NCBI RefSeq assembly: GCF_002377945.1 | Contig: NZ_DFQV01000021.1 | Location: 38,376 to 102,375 of the forward strand | DNA length: 64,000 nucleotides | Direction of reading: 5' to 3' | Origin: Psychrobacter sp. UBA3480 | Lineage (GTDB): Bacteria; Pseudomonadota; Gammaproteobacteria; Pseudomonadales; Moraxellaceae | In this document: positions 16,100-26,500 of the stretch, one piece after another | Position numbering within the stretch: the stretch's first letter is position 1 | Layout of the letters: each line of letters opens with the position of its first letter | The notes under the pieces: model-generated | Told to the model about the DNA's origin: nothing | Database searches by the model: none | Seen by the model: the letters and a program-made list of their open reading frames with translations, nothing else | Made by a program: the position numbers and the translations under genes

Positions 16100-17740
16100 A
16101 TGAACACCTTCCCGCTATTTTTTAAATTAGAAGACCGTAAAGTGCTCATCGTGGGCGGCGGCGAAGTGGCACTGCGTAAAGCGGATTTGCTCAGCCGTGC
16201 AGGTGCCTGTATCACTATACTTGCACCTGATATCAGCCATGAGCTACAAGCTTTGCTAACTGACGATAAGCATAAGTTTATCTATGAGAATTATAATAAA
16301 GCTTATATGTCAGGCGCACGGGTAATCATTGCCGCGACTGACGATGAGACGCTGAATCACCAAATTCATGCAGATGCGACTGAGCTAAACATTCCAGTCA
16401 ATGTGGTCGATACGCCGCATTTATGTGACTTTATCTTTCCAGCCATTATCGATCGCAATCCTATCGTGATTGGTATCTCATCAAATGGTAAAGCGCCTGT
16501 GCTGGCACGTCTATTACGGGCACGCCTTGAGACGTTAATTCCGCAAGGCTATGGAAAATTAGCCAAGCTGGCAGGTGAATTCCGCAGTGAGGTAAAAGCC
16601 AAGATACCGACGCTTACTGGTCGTCGTCAGTTTTGGGAGCGAGCATTTGAAGGTCAGGTCAGTCAGCTCATGTTTGCAGGTAATGAAACTGAAGCGACTG
16701 CACAACTGCAAGCTGATTTAGATAGCACTGCCGCTGCTATCAGTAAGAAAAGCGACGATACAGACTCGGTTAAAGAGTCAGATGCCATCAAGACCGCCAC
16801 ATCGGATGAGTCAGAAAAAAGCTTACCAGCCGTTGGTGAAGTCTATATTGTGGGCGCAGGCCCTGGTGATCCAGAGCTGTTGACCTTCAAAGCCTTGCGT
16901 CTAATGCAGCAAGCAGACGTGGTGTTTTATGATGCTTTAGTCTCACCGCAGGTCTTAGACTTATGCCGCCGTGATGCTGATAAAGTATTTGTCGGTAAAA
17001 AACGCAGCAATCATACAGTTGCGCAATTAGGTATCAATGAGCTACTTGTCAACCATGCCAAACAAGGTCGCCGAGTCGTGCGCTTAAAAGGTGGCGATCC
17101 ATTTATCTTTGGACGTGGCGGCGAAGAGATAGAGAGCCTACGAGCACATAATGTACCTTATCAAGTCGTACCAGGCATCACCGCTGCCAATGCTGCTGCT
17201 AGCTATGCAGGCATTCCGCTAACTCATCGTGATCATTCACAATCAGTGCGTTTTGTGACGGGATTTTTGAAGGCTGGTGCACCCAACAGTAACTTTAAAA
17301 GCTTCTTAAATACTGATGAGACAGTCGTATTTTACATGGGTCTGCACTCGCTGGCACGTCTGACTGAAGGCTTGGTTGACGCTGGTCGTAGTAGCGAGAC
17401 ACCCATTGCTATCGTCTCTAATGCGAGTATGCCCAATCAGCAAGTATTGACAGGTACGCTTGCAACGATTGTTGCCAAACAAGAGCAAGCACAATTGCCA
17501 ACGCCTGCCCTCCTAATTATGGGCGACGTGGTCAGCTTACATCATGATTTGGCTTGGTATAATTTGCAAAATCAGCAGCACAGTCAAAACAGCGATGACA
17601 TCGCTAAAAATTGGTTGCGTGAAGGATCAAGAGGTGAAGCAGTAAAACAACCGATAGACCAACAAGCTCATGCCCTATCGATGGTCGCAAATCTTGCAAC
17701 GCAGCAAGGAGATGGTCTGGAGCAATTGATTGTTGACTAG
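16100..17740 (+). CDS. cysG: Siroheme synthase (precorrin-2 dehydrogenase/ferrochelatase + uroporphyrinogen-III methyltransferase)
   Basis: Makes siroheme, the cofactor of the nearby CysI. The N-terminal CysG-B half has NAD motif VGGGEVALRKADLLSRAGA (18-36), Asp104 (catalytic base in E. coli CysG) and Ser128 at the same numbers as E. coli. The C-terminal CysG-A half starts VYIVGAGPGDPELLT (248-262) with VVRLKGGDPFIFGRGGEE and GITAANAAASYAGIPLTHR-type SAM-binding blocks. At 546 residues it is about 90 longer than E. coli CysG: an acidic Ser/Asp linker (about 205-245) and a polar C-terminal tail of about 50 residues account for this. Its own terminator suggests it is transcribed alone. Confidence 0.96.
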   Translation: MNTFPLFFKLEDRKVLIVGGGEVALRKADLLSRAGACITILAPDISHELQALLTDDKHKFIYENYNKAYMSGARVIIAATDDETLNHQIHADATELNIPVNVVDTPHLCDFIFPAIIDRNPIVIGISSNGKAPVLARLLRARLETLIPQGYGKLAKLAGEFRSEVKAKIPTLTGRRQFWERAFEGQVSQLMFAGNETEATAQLQADLDSTAAAISKKSDDTDSVKESDAIKTATSDESEKSLPAVGEVYIVGAGPGDPELLTFKALRLMQQADVVFYDALVSPQVLDLCRRDADKVFVGKKRSNHTVAQLGINELLVNHAKQGRRVVRLKGGDPFIFGRGGEEIESLRAHNVPYQVVPGITAANAAASYAGIPLTHRDHSQSVRFVTGFLKAGAPNSNFKSFLNTDETVVFYMGLHSLARLTEGLVDAGRSSETPIAIVSNASMPNQQVLTGTLATIVAKQEQAQLPTPALLIMGDVVSLHHDLAWYNLQNQQHSQNSDDIAKNWLREGSRGEAVKQPIDQQAHALSMVANLATQQGDGLEQLIVD

Positions 17741-17779
17741 CGATTACTGCTAACCTGCAAAACGCTTAGTTTTAAATAA

Positions 17780-17820
17780 AAAGAAAGCCCTACCAGTATA
17801 TTATTGGTAGGGTTTTCTTT
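17780..17820 (+). terminator. Terminator after cysG
   Basis: CCCTACCA and TGGTAGGG arms around a short AT loop, flanked by AAAGAAA and TTTTCTTTT. Confidence 0.88.
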
Positions 17821-17937
17821 TGGCAACAGCGCAAATCTCAACGATTCTTGCTAGAATGAAGACTTTCTACTGCTCATACTTATAGTCTACTTATGCCCAT
17901 ACCTGATGCTAGCTTGCCTTCTTCTTTAACCACGCAA

Positions 17938-19509
17938 ATGAAACCTTTGACCATATTGCATACCTCAGACTGGCACTTGGGTCGACGTCTGTATGGGCGT
18001 CTTCGTTACGAAGAATTTGAGTCATTCCTGCATTGGCTACAAGACACCATCAGCGCGCAAAAAGTAGACATATTGATTGTCGCTGGTGATATCTTCGATA
18101 CCATGACCCCAAGCAATAAAGCCCAAGCGCTGTATTATGAATTTTTGGGTAAGGTCTCACGCTCCTGCTGTCAGCATGTGGTAATTGTCGCAGGGAATCA
18201 CGATTCACCGACATTTTTAGACGCGCCAAGCAATGTGCTTAAGTTTTTGAATGTGCATGTAATTGGTACTGCTTGTGATGACTTGGACGACGAAGTATTG
18301 GTATTGGGTGATGACGACAACAACCCTCATTGTATTATTGCCGCTGTGCCCTATTTGCGCGATCGGGATGTGCGTAGCAGTAGCGCTGGCGAGTCTGCAG
18401 ATAGCAAAGACGCCAATGTTATCGCTGGTATTTGCGAGCATTATGACAATGTTGCAGATATTGCGAAGGCTAAGCAAGCCGACTTAATCACGACGCATCA
18501 GCGATATATTCCTATCGTCGCCACAGGACATCTATTCGCGTCTGGTGGCAAAACAACCGAAGATGATGGTGTACGCGAGCTATATGTCGGCTCACTAGGT
18601 AAAATCTCCGCCGATATGTTCAATGATGGCTTTGATTATGTGGCACTTGGGCATTTGCACGTGCCGCAGCGCGTTGGCGGTCGTGAAAGTATTCGCTATT
18701 CAGGCTCACCCATCGCGATGGGCTTTGGAGAGGCCAAACAACAAAAGCAAGTATTGCTGGTACAGTTTGGTGCCGCAGAACGTTGCAATAAGGACATCTT
18801 AGGATTAAACGTCGCACCTGATGATATTACTCCTCATGCTATCGATACAGCTGCTGACATTGAAGTCGCCCAAGTTAAAAAATCAGTAGATAAATTAGCA
18901 GAAAAAGCCGCTAAAAAAGTGGCGAGTCAGGAACTGCCTTTCATGGATGATTTGTTTGGCTTTGATGAGCCATTAGAAGATAAAGCAGTGGCACAATCTA
19001 CTGCCATAGAAAATACTCCTGTTGAGCAAGATATAAACAATCAACCAACCTCGAATGATGCTATGACTAGCAGTAAAATACTGCATCGCGATGACGCTAA
19101 TCAGATGCAAGTAGTGTCCCTACCCATTCCAAAGTTCCAACAACTGGCGCAAATATCTGGTGACTTAACCACGATTGATCAAACCGTTAGAGCGCTTACG
19201 CAATCGGACTCTATTTGGCTAGAAATTGTCTATACGGGGGATGAGATTGTCAGTGATTTGCGTGAGCAAGTGCAAGCAATGGTAGAAGGGTTGCCATGTG
19301 AAGTGCTTAAGATAAAAAACACTCGTACTTATAATAAAGTGCTCAATCAGCAGCAGACCTCAGAGAGCTTGCAGGACTTAAATGAGATGGAAGTTTTTGA
19401 GCGTTGTTTGACGCTCAATGACATACCTGACTCACAAAAAGACTCATTGCGCGACGCCTATGGTCAGATACTTTATAACTTACGTCATGAAGACAAACAG
19501 GCAGAATGA
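17938..19509 (+). CDS. sbcD: SbcCD nuclease subunit SbcD (Mre11 family)
   Basis: Metal-dependent exo/endonuclease subunit that cleaves DNA hairpins and blocked ends with SbcC. Phosphoesterase motifs: HTSDWHLG (motif I), VAGDIFD (II), AGNHDS (III), TGHLFASGG (IV) and LGHLHVPQ (V). At about 523 residues it exceeds E. coli SbcD (400): an extra low-complexity segment of about 90 residues, rich in Lys/Ala then acidic with LPFMDDLFGFDEP, separates the nuclease and the C-terminal capping domain. I chose the ATG at 17938 because the family starts MKPLTILHTSDWHLG; an in-frame ATG at 17893 is the alternative. Neither has a clear ribosome site. It is followed 83 nt later by sbcC. Confidence 0.93.
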   Translation: MKPLTILHTSDWHLGRRLYGRLRYEEFESFLHWLQDTISAQKVDILIVAGDIFDTMTPSNKAQALYYEFLGKVSRSCCQHVVIVAGNHDSPTFLDAPSNVLKFLNVHVIGTACDDLDDEVLVLGDDDNNPHCIIAAVPYLRDRDVRSSSAGESADSKDANVIAGICEHYDNVADIAKAKQADLITTHQRYIPIVATGHLFASGGKTTEDDGVRELYVGSLGKISADMFNDGFDYVALGHLHVPQRVGGRESIRYSGSPIAMGFGEAKQQKQVLLVQFGAAERCNKDILGLNVAPDDITPHAIDTAADIEVAQVKKSVDKLAEKAAKKVASQELPFMDDLFGFDEPLEDKAVAQSTAIENTPVEQDINNQPTSNDAMTSSKILHRDDANQMQVVSLPIPKFQQLAQISGDLTTIDQTVRALTQSDSIWLEIVYTGDEIVSDLREQVQAMVEGLPCEVLKIKNTRTYNKVLNQQQTSESLQDLNEMEVFERCLTLNDIPDSQKDSLRDAYGQILYNLRHEDKQAE

Positions 19510-19592
19510 TATAAGTGACATATCATACCCGTACTTCCTTATCTTTTTCAATTTTTCGCAGTTGCGGCTATTACTAATATTAAGAATTATCC

Positions 19593-22500
19593 ATGCGCCT
19601 AATCGAACTCAGACTAAAAAACCTCAACTCCCTAAAAGGTGAATGGCATATTGATTTTGCTGATACTGCCTTTACCAATGAAGGCATCTTTGCTATCACA
19701 GGACAGACTGGTGCTGGCAAGACAACCATATTGGATGCTATTTGCTTAGCGCTATATGGTGAGACCCCAAGGATTAATAGTATCAGTAAGAGCAGCAATG
19801 AGGTGATGACGAGACAGACGGCAGAGTGTTTCGCTGAAGTAGTGATTGACTTAAATGGCGAGCAGTATCGCTGCCGCTGGGGACAGCGCCGTGCTTACAA
19901 TAAAGCAGACGGCAATCTGCAAGATGCGACTCACGAAATTGCTAAGATAAACGTTGATGACTCGTCAAAAGAGGATGATCTGCTAGAGAGTACCTTAAAA
20001 CATACCAAGAACAAGATCATTGAACTGACTCGGATGGATTTTCAGCAGTTCACTCGCTCTATATTACTAGCTCAGGGCAGTTTTTCAGCATTTCTAAAGG
20101 CAAAGGCTGATGAACGCGCAGATATTTTAGAGAAAATTACGGGCACTGATATTTACGCGACTATATCAACACAGGTTCATGATAAGAAACGTACTGAGGA
20201 AGAAATTCTTAATAAGCTGCAATACGGTTTAGACGGGTTGATGCTTTTGGATACCGATGAAGAAAATCAGTTAAAAGCCGATTTACAGTCGTATCAAAGT
20301 GCCCAAAGTGAGCAGCAGCAGACCATTCAAGATTTGGCCGAAAAGATAAAGTGGCTAGATAGCGTGACAGAGTCAAAAGAAAGACTGAATACTTCTCAAA
20401 ATGACTTAGTGCAGGCTCAGCAGGCTCAGCAAGACTTCATCCCTAATGCCAAACGCTTAACCGCTGCTAATAAAGCGTTGGAGATTGATAGTCAATTCAG
20501 CCAACTTGTGCATAGTCGAGATAATCTAAAACGCTTGCAAGAAGAACAGCAGCAAATCAGCAGCATCCTACCGCAAAAACAAAATGATCTAGAACAAGCA
20601 ACCACACATTTAGATACAGCGAAAACTCATACACAGGCTGCCCATGAAGCTTTGCAAACAGCTCTACCCAATATTGCGCAGACGCGTAAACTCGATGTGG
20701 AGATTGCGCAGAACACGCATATCTTAAAAGACATTGAGCAAAGACAGCAAGCTCTAATGAGCAGTACCCAACATTTAAATAAAGAGATAGATAACCATAA
20801 ACAACAGGCTGCACAAAATAAAACCCAGCTCGCAAGTGTCGAAAGCTATCTTAATGACGCCCATGAATTAAACAATATCGATAGTGATATAGCGAATTTC
20901 AAAAGTCATTGCGGCCGACTAAAAGTAGTATTGCAAGAGAATACCGCCCTATCAGATGATAAAACAAGCCAGCAGCAACAGATCCACCAGTATCGCGCCA
21001 ACCTTGACGTATTAAATCAACAGAAAAAGACAAAAGACACCACCATGTTGTCTATAAAGGATAAATTGGCAGCGTTACAACGAGAGCAAGCAGCATTAAC
21101 CCAAGTGCAGTCATTGGCTGATATACGAGATGAGCAAGAGCAGATTGATGATATCAACCGTCAACTTGACCAAGTGAGCGTTAAGACAAAACAGCTTGAT
21201 GAGCTTAGTGTACAAGTAGAGAAAATAGTTGCGACCTTGCCAGTAATGAGTAACGACCTCAAGAAGCTGGCAGGCTTAATCGCTGATAATGAATCGGCGC
21301 TCGGCGCTGCCAAAGAAAAGCGTCAAGACAAACAAACCCAGCTACATTTACTACAAAAAGTCGCCAAATTAGAAGATTATATCGCTGACCTAAAAGATGG
21401 TCATCCTTGTCCGCTTTGTGGGTCGCTAGAGCATCCTTATAGTGCAGACCATCTACACTTAACGCAAGAGACGGAAGCAACGCAAACTCAGCGACAGATA
21501 GCAGAGCTAGATACGACTATATCCAATTTAGAAGATGCTTTATCTAAACATCGTATTACTCAGGCAACTGTAAGGCAGCAGTTCTCGCAGCAGGAAGAGC
21601 AACAAACCATATTGAACGACCAAATACAAAAGTTAAAGACAGATATCGAACAGCTGGTCAGTTCAGTACTAAATAAGGGCTACTCTCGATTTATTACTGA
21701 AATATTAAAACCGCTGGTGCAGTTTGATACGCATATAGATGCGCTGTCATTATTAGAAAGTATCAAAATCGAGCTAGGTAAGCGTAGACAGTCTCTTAAA
21801 GACACGTTAGCTCACTGCGAAACGCTTAGCGAGTCGCTCTCTACGATGCGTAATGATATTGAAGCGTTAGACAAGGAGCAGCGTGCGCTGGCAAATACTG
21901 CTAACGAGATTGAAAGCAATAGTGAAAAAATAGCATGGGCTATAGAAAACTTAGATAAAAAATATCATGATAATTTTTCTGAATTGACCGTGCTCAAAAC
22001 CGATATATTAGCCCTGTTGAATAAATATTCCACTGGCAAACATCAGTCAGACGCAAAAACGGTGATACGTTCTTCACTGCAATCATTACAACCGCTTATA
22101 ACCAGCATTGGAAATCAAACCGTACTAAGCAATTTTGACGCTCAGGCGCATATCAATACCCTGCGCCAATGTCACAGTGCCCTTTTAGAAATCAAGCAAC
22201 AGTTCAACGACTACAGAGAGAAACAACAAACTCTAAAGACATCACTCGGTCGACTAGAAACACAAATCGAGACCAAGCAGTCTCAGCTCGACAAAGAAGA
22301 AAATGAGCTTGTTAAAATCTCTCAACTCGCGGCAGAAAGAACTGAGGCGATTGAGAAATTACAAACAGACAGAAAGTATGTTTTTGCTAATAAAGATCCT
22401 GAAACAGAAGAAAAGCGTTTACGTGATGCGTTAGATCAGGCTAAAACCACGCAGACCTCTACGCAAAGACAGCTAGACAATGCTGAGCACATACTTAGTC

Positions 22501-23468
22501 AATTGCTTGATAAGCAGCGTCAGTTGACTGAGCAAGTGACCATAGTACAGGGAACGCTCAATACTCAAGAGGATATCTTTAAGTCGATACTTACCGCCTC
22601 TGATTTTGCTGATGAAATAGATTTTACTAATGCGTGCCTGCCAATTGATGAGCGTAAGGCACTTAGACAGCAGCAGCAGCATATCGATTATGCGCTAAAG
22701 CAAGCGCAGTCTTTATTGGATGCAACACAAAAAACACTTGCAGATAAACAAGCCAATCCGCTAACAGTAGACGATAGAGAGACGCTTACCCAACAGCAAT
22801 CGCAAGCCCAAGATGAGTTTAACAAACGAATTGAGTCAATCGGTGCAATTAGTCAGCGTCTAAAGGACAATGAAGATAAGAAAACCACCCAACAGGCACA
22901 GCTTGATGCCATCACTGGCCAAAAGGACAAATTGCAAGTTTGGCAACAATTGCACAAATTGATTGGCTCATCTGATGGCAAAAAGTTCCGTACTTTTGCT
23001 CAAGGACTTACTTTTGATCTCATGGTCACTCACGCCAATACACAGCTGCAAAAAATGAGCGATCGCTATTTGCTGGCCCGTGATGATAACAGTCCGCTTG
23101 AGCTAAATGTAATTGATAACTATCAAGGTGGCGAAATTCGCAGCACTAAGAATCTTTCAGGCGGCGAAGGTTTTATCATTAGCCTAGCATTAGCACTAGG
23201 GCTATCACAGATGGCCAGTCAAAATATACGCGTGGACTCGCTATTTTTGGATGAAGGGTTTGGTACATTGGATGAGGAATCTTTAGACATTGCGCTTGAT
23301 ACGCTGACCAATCTACAGCAAGAAGGTAAATTAATCGGGGTGATATCCCATGTTCAGGCGTTAAAAGATCGTATTTTAACCCAGATTAAAGTCGAAAAGC
23401 TCTCGGGCGGATTCAGCCGAATCAGTGGTCAAGGGTGTCATAAAGTCGTCAGTGAAAAAGTATCATAA
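19593..23468 (+). CDS. sbcC: SbcCD nuclease subunit SbcC (Rad50-like ATPase)
   Basis: SMC-type ATPase of 1291 residues, longer than E. coli SbcC (1048). Walker A GQTGAGKTT is near residue 35, followed by the Rad50-type QFTRSILLAQGSF block. Very long heptad, Gln/Glu-rich coiled coils flank a zinc hook CPLCG (Cys606, Cys609), which dimerises arms. Near the C-terminus are the signature LSGGEGF and Walker B LFLDEGFGTLDEE, then GVISHV. The head domains bind SbcD. The ORF starts MRLIELRLKNLNSLKGEW, standard for the family. sbcD-sbcC form a two-gene unit ending in a terminator. Confidence 0.96.
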   Translation: MRLIELRLKNLNSLKGEWHIDFADTAFTNEGIFAITGQTGAGKTTILDAICLALYGETPRINSISKSSNEVMTRQTAECFAEVVIDLNGEQYRCRWGQRRAYNKADGNLQDATHEIAKINVDDSSKEDDLLESTLKHTKNKIIELTRMDFQQFTRSILLAQGSFSAFLKAKADERADILEKITGTDIYATISTQVHDKKRTEEEILNKLQYGLDGLMLLDTDEENQLKADLQSYQSAQSEQQQTIQDLAEKIKWLDSVTESKERLNTSQNDLVQAQQAQQDFIPNAKRLTAANKALEIDSQFSQLVHSRDNLKRLQEEQQQISSILPQKQNDLEQATTHLDTAKTHTQAAHEALQTALPNIAQTRKLDVEIAQNTHILKDIEQRQQALMSSTQHLNKEIDNHKQQAAQNKTQLASVESYLNDAHELNNIDSDIANFKSHCGRLKVVLQENTALSDDKTSQQQQIHQYRANLDVLNQQKKTKDTTMLSIKDKLAALQREQAALTQVQSLADIRDEQEQIDDINRQLDQVSVKTKQLDELSVQVEKIVATLPVMSNDLKKLAGLIADNESALGAAKEKRQDKQTQLHLLQKVAKLEDYIADLKDGHPCPLCGSLEHPYSADHLHLTQETEATQTQRQIAELDTTISNLEDALSKHRITQATVRQQFSQQEEQQTILNDQIQKLKTDIEQLVSSVLNKGYSRFITEILKPLVQFDTHIDALSLLESIKIELGKRRQSLKDTLAHCETLSESLSTMRNDIEALDKEQRALANTANEIESNSEKIAWAIENLDKKYHDNFSELTVLKTDILALLNKYSTGKHQSDAKTVIRSSLQSLQPLITSIGNQTVLSNFDAQAHINTLRQCHSALLEIKQQFNDYREKQQTLKTSLGRLETQIETKQSQLDKEENELVKISQLAAERTEAIEKLQTDRKYVFANKDPETEEKRLRDALDQAKTTQTSTQRQLDNAEHILSQLLDKQRQLTEQVTIVQGTLNTQEDIFKSILTASDFADEIDFTNACLPIDERKALRQQQQHIDYALKQAQSLLDATQKTLADKQANPLTVDDRETLTQQQSQAQDEFNKRIESIGAISQRLKDNEDKKTTQQAQLDAITGQKDKLQVWQQLHKLIGSSDGKKFRTFAQGLTFDLMVTHANTQLQKMSDRYLLARDDNSPLELNVIDNYQGGEIRSTKNLSGGEGFIISLALALGLSQMASQNIRVDSLFLDEGFGTLDEESLDIALDTLTNLQQEGKLIGVISHVQALKDRILTQIKVEKLSGGFSRISGQGCHKVVSEKVS

Positions 23469-23526
23469 GTTAGGTTAATCACTTTACTACTTAATACTTT
23501 TAATTAAACCATTTCTTTTAGACAAT

Positions 23527-23563
23527 AAAAAACCACCGAGCATGAAGAACGGTGGTTTTTTTG
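23527..23563. terminator. Bidirectional terminator between sbcC and gdhB
   Basis: AAAACCACCG and CGGTGGTTTT arms around an 11-nt loop, with extra A and T runs; shared by convergent genes. Confidence 0.9.
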
Positions 23564-23592
23564 TGAGACAGTTTCGGGTTGATATTACTTCA

Positions 23593-26500
23593 TTATTTAG
23601 TAACTAAACCACTAAGCTCACTCATCAATACTGACAACGTCGAAAGACCGATTTGACCTTCTTCATCGTTACTATGCAGCTCATCCAACTTATTCATCTC
23701 TGTGGTGACTGCTGCAAGCTGATCGACGTGTCTTGCTCTCCATTCACTAAATGCTTGCTTAGCATCTGGTTTTGAGAGTACCGCATCCATCAATAGACGC
23801 AAGCTGCGAGACAGCTCGTTCACTAATGCATGGCGTGCACGGCGATCCCAATAATCTTGCTGTGGTAGACTCGCAATATTTTCCATCATCCAGTCTAATT
23901 GCAATACTTGATAAGCTTCAAAGTATAAAGTTGCAATCTCATCAACAGGACGCTCGTATTGCTCAGCAAGCAATGCAGCATCAAGCGCATCGACATGGTA
24001 CGGTAGCATCGCAAATAGCGTAGCATCATTATCAGACAGCTCTTTTTGCATCAAGCGCTTAGTATCTTCTTGCAGATATTGAGCAAACTGCTGCTCGATA
24101 AAACCACTTGGCTTGGTCAGTTTTTCTACACTTTCACTAAAGCGGCTAATCATATCAGCGACTTGTAAGTTTTGACCGAAGGCATTGATGAACCAGACCA
24201 CACCGCGCTCAAGTGAGTCACGTAGACGTAACTCAAGGTTCAGCAGTAACGTCGCCTCAACTTGATTGTCTAATGCTTCAAGTGCTTTCCAGGCGCGCGA
24301 TACGTTGAATACATCACGGCTAATCGCATAACCACGTACGATAGTAGCTAGTGATTGATCGGTTTCTTCAAAGAGACGGAATAGCGCTTCGATACCTAAG
24401 CGGTTGACCACACTGTTGGTCAAGTAGGTACTGATGATCTCGCGATGCAAACGATGCTCAGTCATCTCATCAAAGAAGCGTGACGCCAGTTCATCTGGGA
24501 AGTACTTACGTAGCTCATTGATAAAGTACGGATCATCTGGTAAGTCAGACAATAATAGATTGTCATAGACCCACATTTTGCCATAGGCCAAGACCACTGC
24601 CAGCTCAGGATTGGTCAGACCAGTATCCGCTTTTTGACGTTTCGCAATCTCTTCATCTGATGGTAGATACTCAATCGTACGATCCAGACGCCCTTCACTC
24701 TCTAGCATCTGAATAAAGCGCTGATGATCGCTCAGGTTTGCTGCGGCACGGATATGGCTCAGCTCAATCGCTTGTGGTTGCAAGTAGTTTTGACGCAGTA
24801 CCAGTTCTGCTACGGTGTCAGTCATACTCTCAAGCAGCTCATTACGTTGCTTCAGCGTCATATCACCTTGCTCGACCACTTTGCCAAGTAGGATTTTGAT
24901 ATTGACTTCATGATCCGAGCAGTTCACACCGCCTGAGTTATCGATTGCATCTGTATAGATACGCCCGCCCGTTTGAGCGTATTCAATACGGCCTTGCTGG
25001 GTTAGACCTAAGTTACCACCTTCACCAACGACGGCTGCACGTAGCTCATTACCATCGATACGTAGCGAATCGTTTGCACGGTCGCCCACGTCAGCATGTG
25101 TTTCGTTTGCACTTTTGACATAAGTACCGATACCGCCATTCCAGATAAGGTCGACAGGTGCACGTAACAACGCGCTGATCAAATCATTCGGTGCAAGGCT
25201 GTCTTCACTGATATCAAAGAGCGACTTCATTTCAGGACTGATAGCGATGGTTTTGTCTTGGCGTGAGAATATACCACCACCTTGACTAATCAATGATGCT
25301 TCATAATCTGCCCATGATGAGCGTGGTAATTCAAACAAGCGTGCACGCTCAGCGTATGAGGCCGCCGTATCTGGATCAGGATCAATAAAGATATGCAAAT
25401 GGTTAAAAGCAGCAACGAGCTTAGTATGCGTTGATAGCAGCATACCATTACCGAATACATCCCCACTCATGTCACCAATACCAACAACCGTAAAGTCATC
25501 ACGGTTTTGAATGTCCATACCGCGCATACGGAAGTGGCGTTTGACCGACTCCCAACCACCGCGCGCTGTGATACCCATTGCTTTATGGTCGTACCCTACT
25601 GAACCACCTGAGGCAAAGGCATCATCGAGCCAGAAGTTGTATTCTGCAGCTAAGGCATTTGCAATATCCGAGAAAGTAGCTGTACCTTTGTCTGCTGCAA
25701 CAACCAAGTACGGGTCGTCTTCATCATGACGTACCGTGTTGGCTGGCGGGACAATGTTGCCATCTACAATATTGTCTGTGACATCAAGCATGCCGCGTAA
25801 GAATGTCTGATAACAAGCTATACCTTCTGCTTGGAATGCCTCACGGCCATCAGCCATGCTCTTGGTTTTTACAATAAATCCGCCTTTAGAACCTACAGGG
25901 ACGATTACTGCGTTTTTGACCATCTGCGCTTTGACAAGGCCAAGTACTTCAGTACGGAAATCTTCCATACGATCTGACCAGCGCAGACCACCGCGAGCGA
26001 CTTTGCCGCCACGTAAATGAACAGCTTCGACGCGTGGTGAATACACAAATATCTCAAACATTGGCTTTGGTTTAGGCAAGTTTGGAATGTCTGCTGCCAA
26101 GAATTTAAATGACAGACGATCTTTGCGCTGACCATCACTATCCACTTGATAGAAGTTGGTACGTACCATCGCATTAATCAAATCTAAGTACCAGCGCAAG
26201 ATACGATCTTCGTCTAGGCTATCGACATCTGCTAACGCAGCGGTGATTTGCTCTTGAATGGTAGCAGCCTTTTCTTGACGTTCTTCTTCGCTATACTTAG
26301 GATTCATACGTGCGTCAAACAAACTACCTAACGCGACACTGATATCGCTGTTTTTGACCACAGTTTGCTGAATATAAGCACTCGAGAATGGCGCACGTGC
26401 TTGCAGCATGTAGCGAGACAATGCACGCAATACGACGACATCATAAGTATCGAGCTTGGTCGTTAATACCAATTCATTAAATGAATCGCTTTCAACGCGA

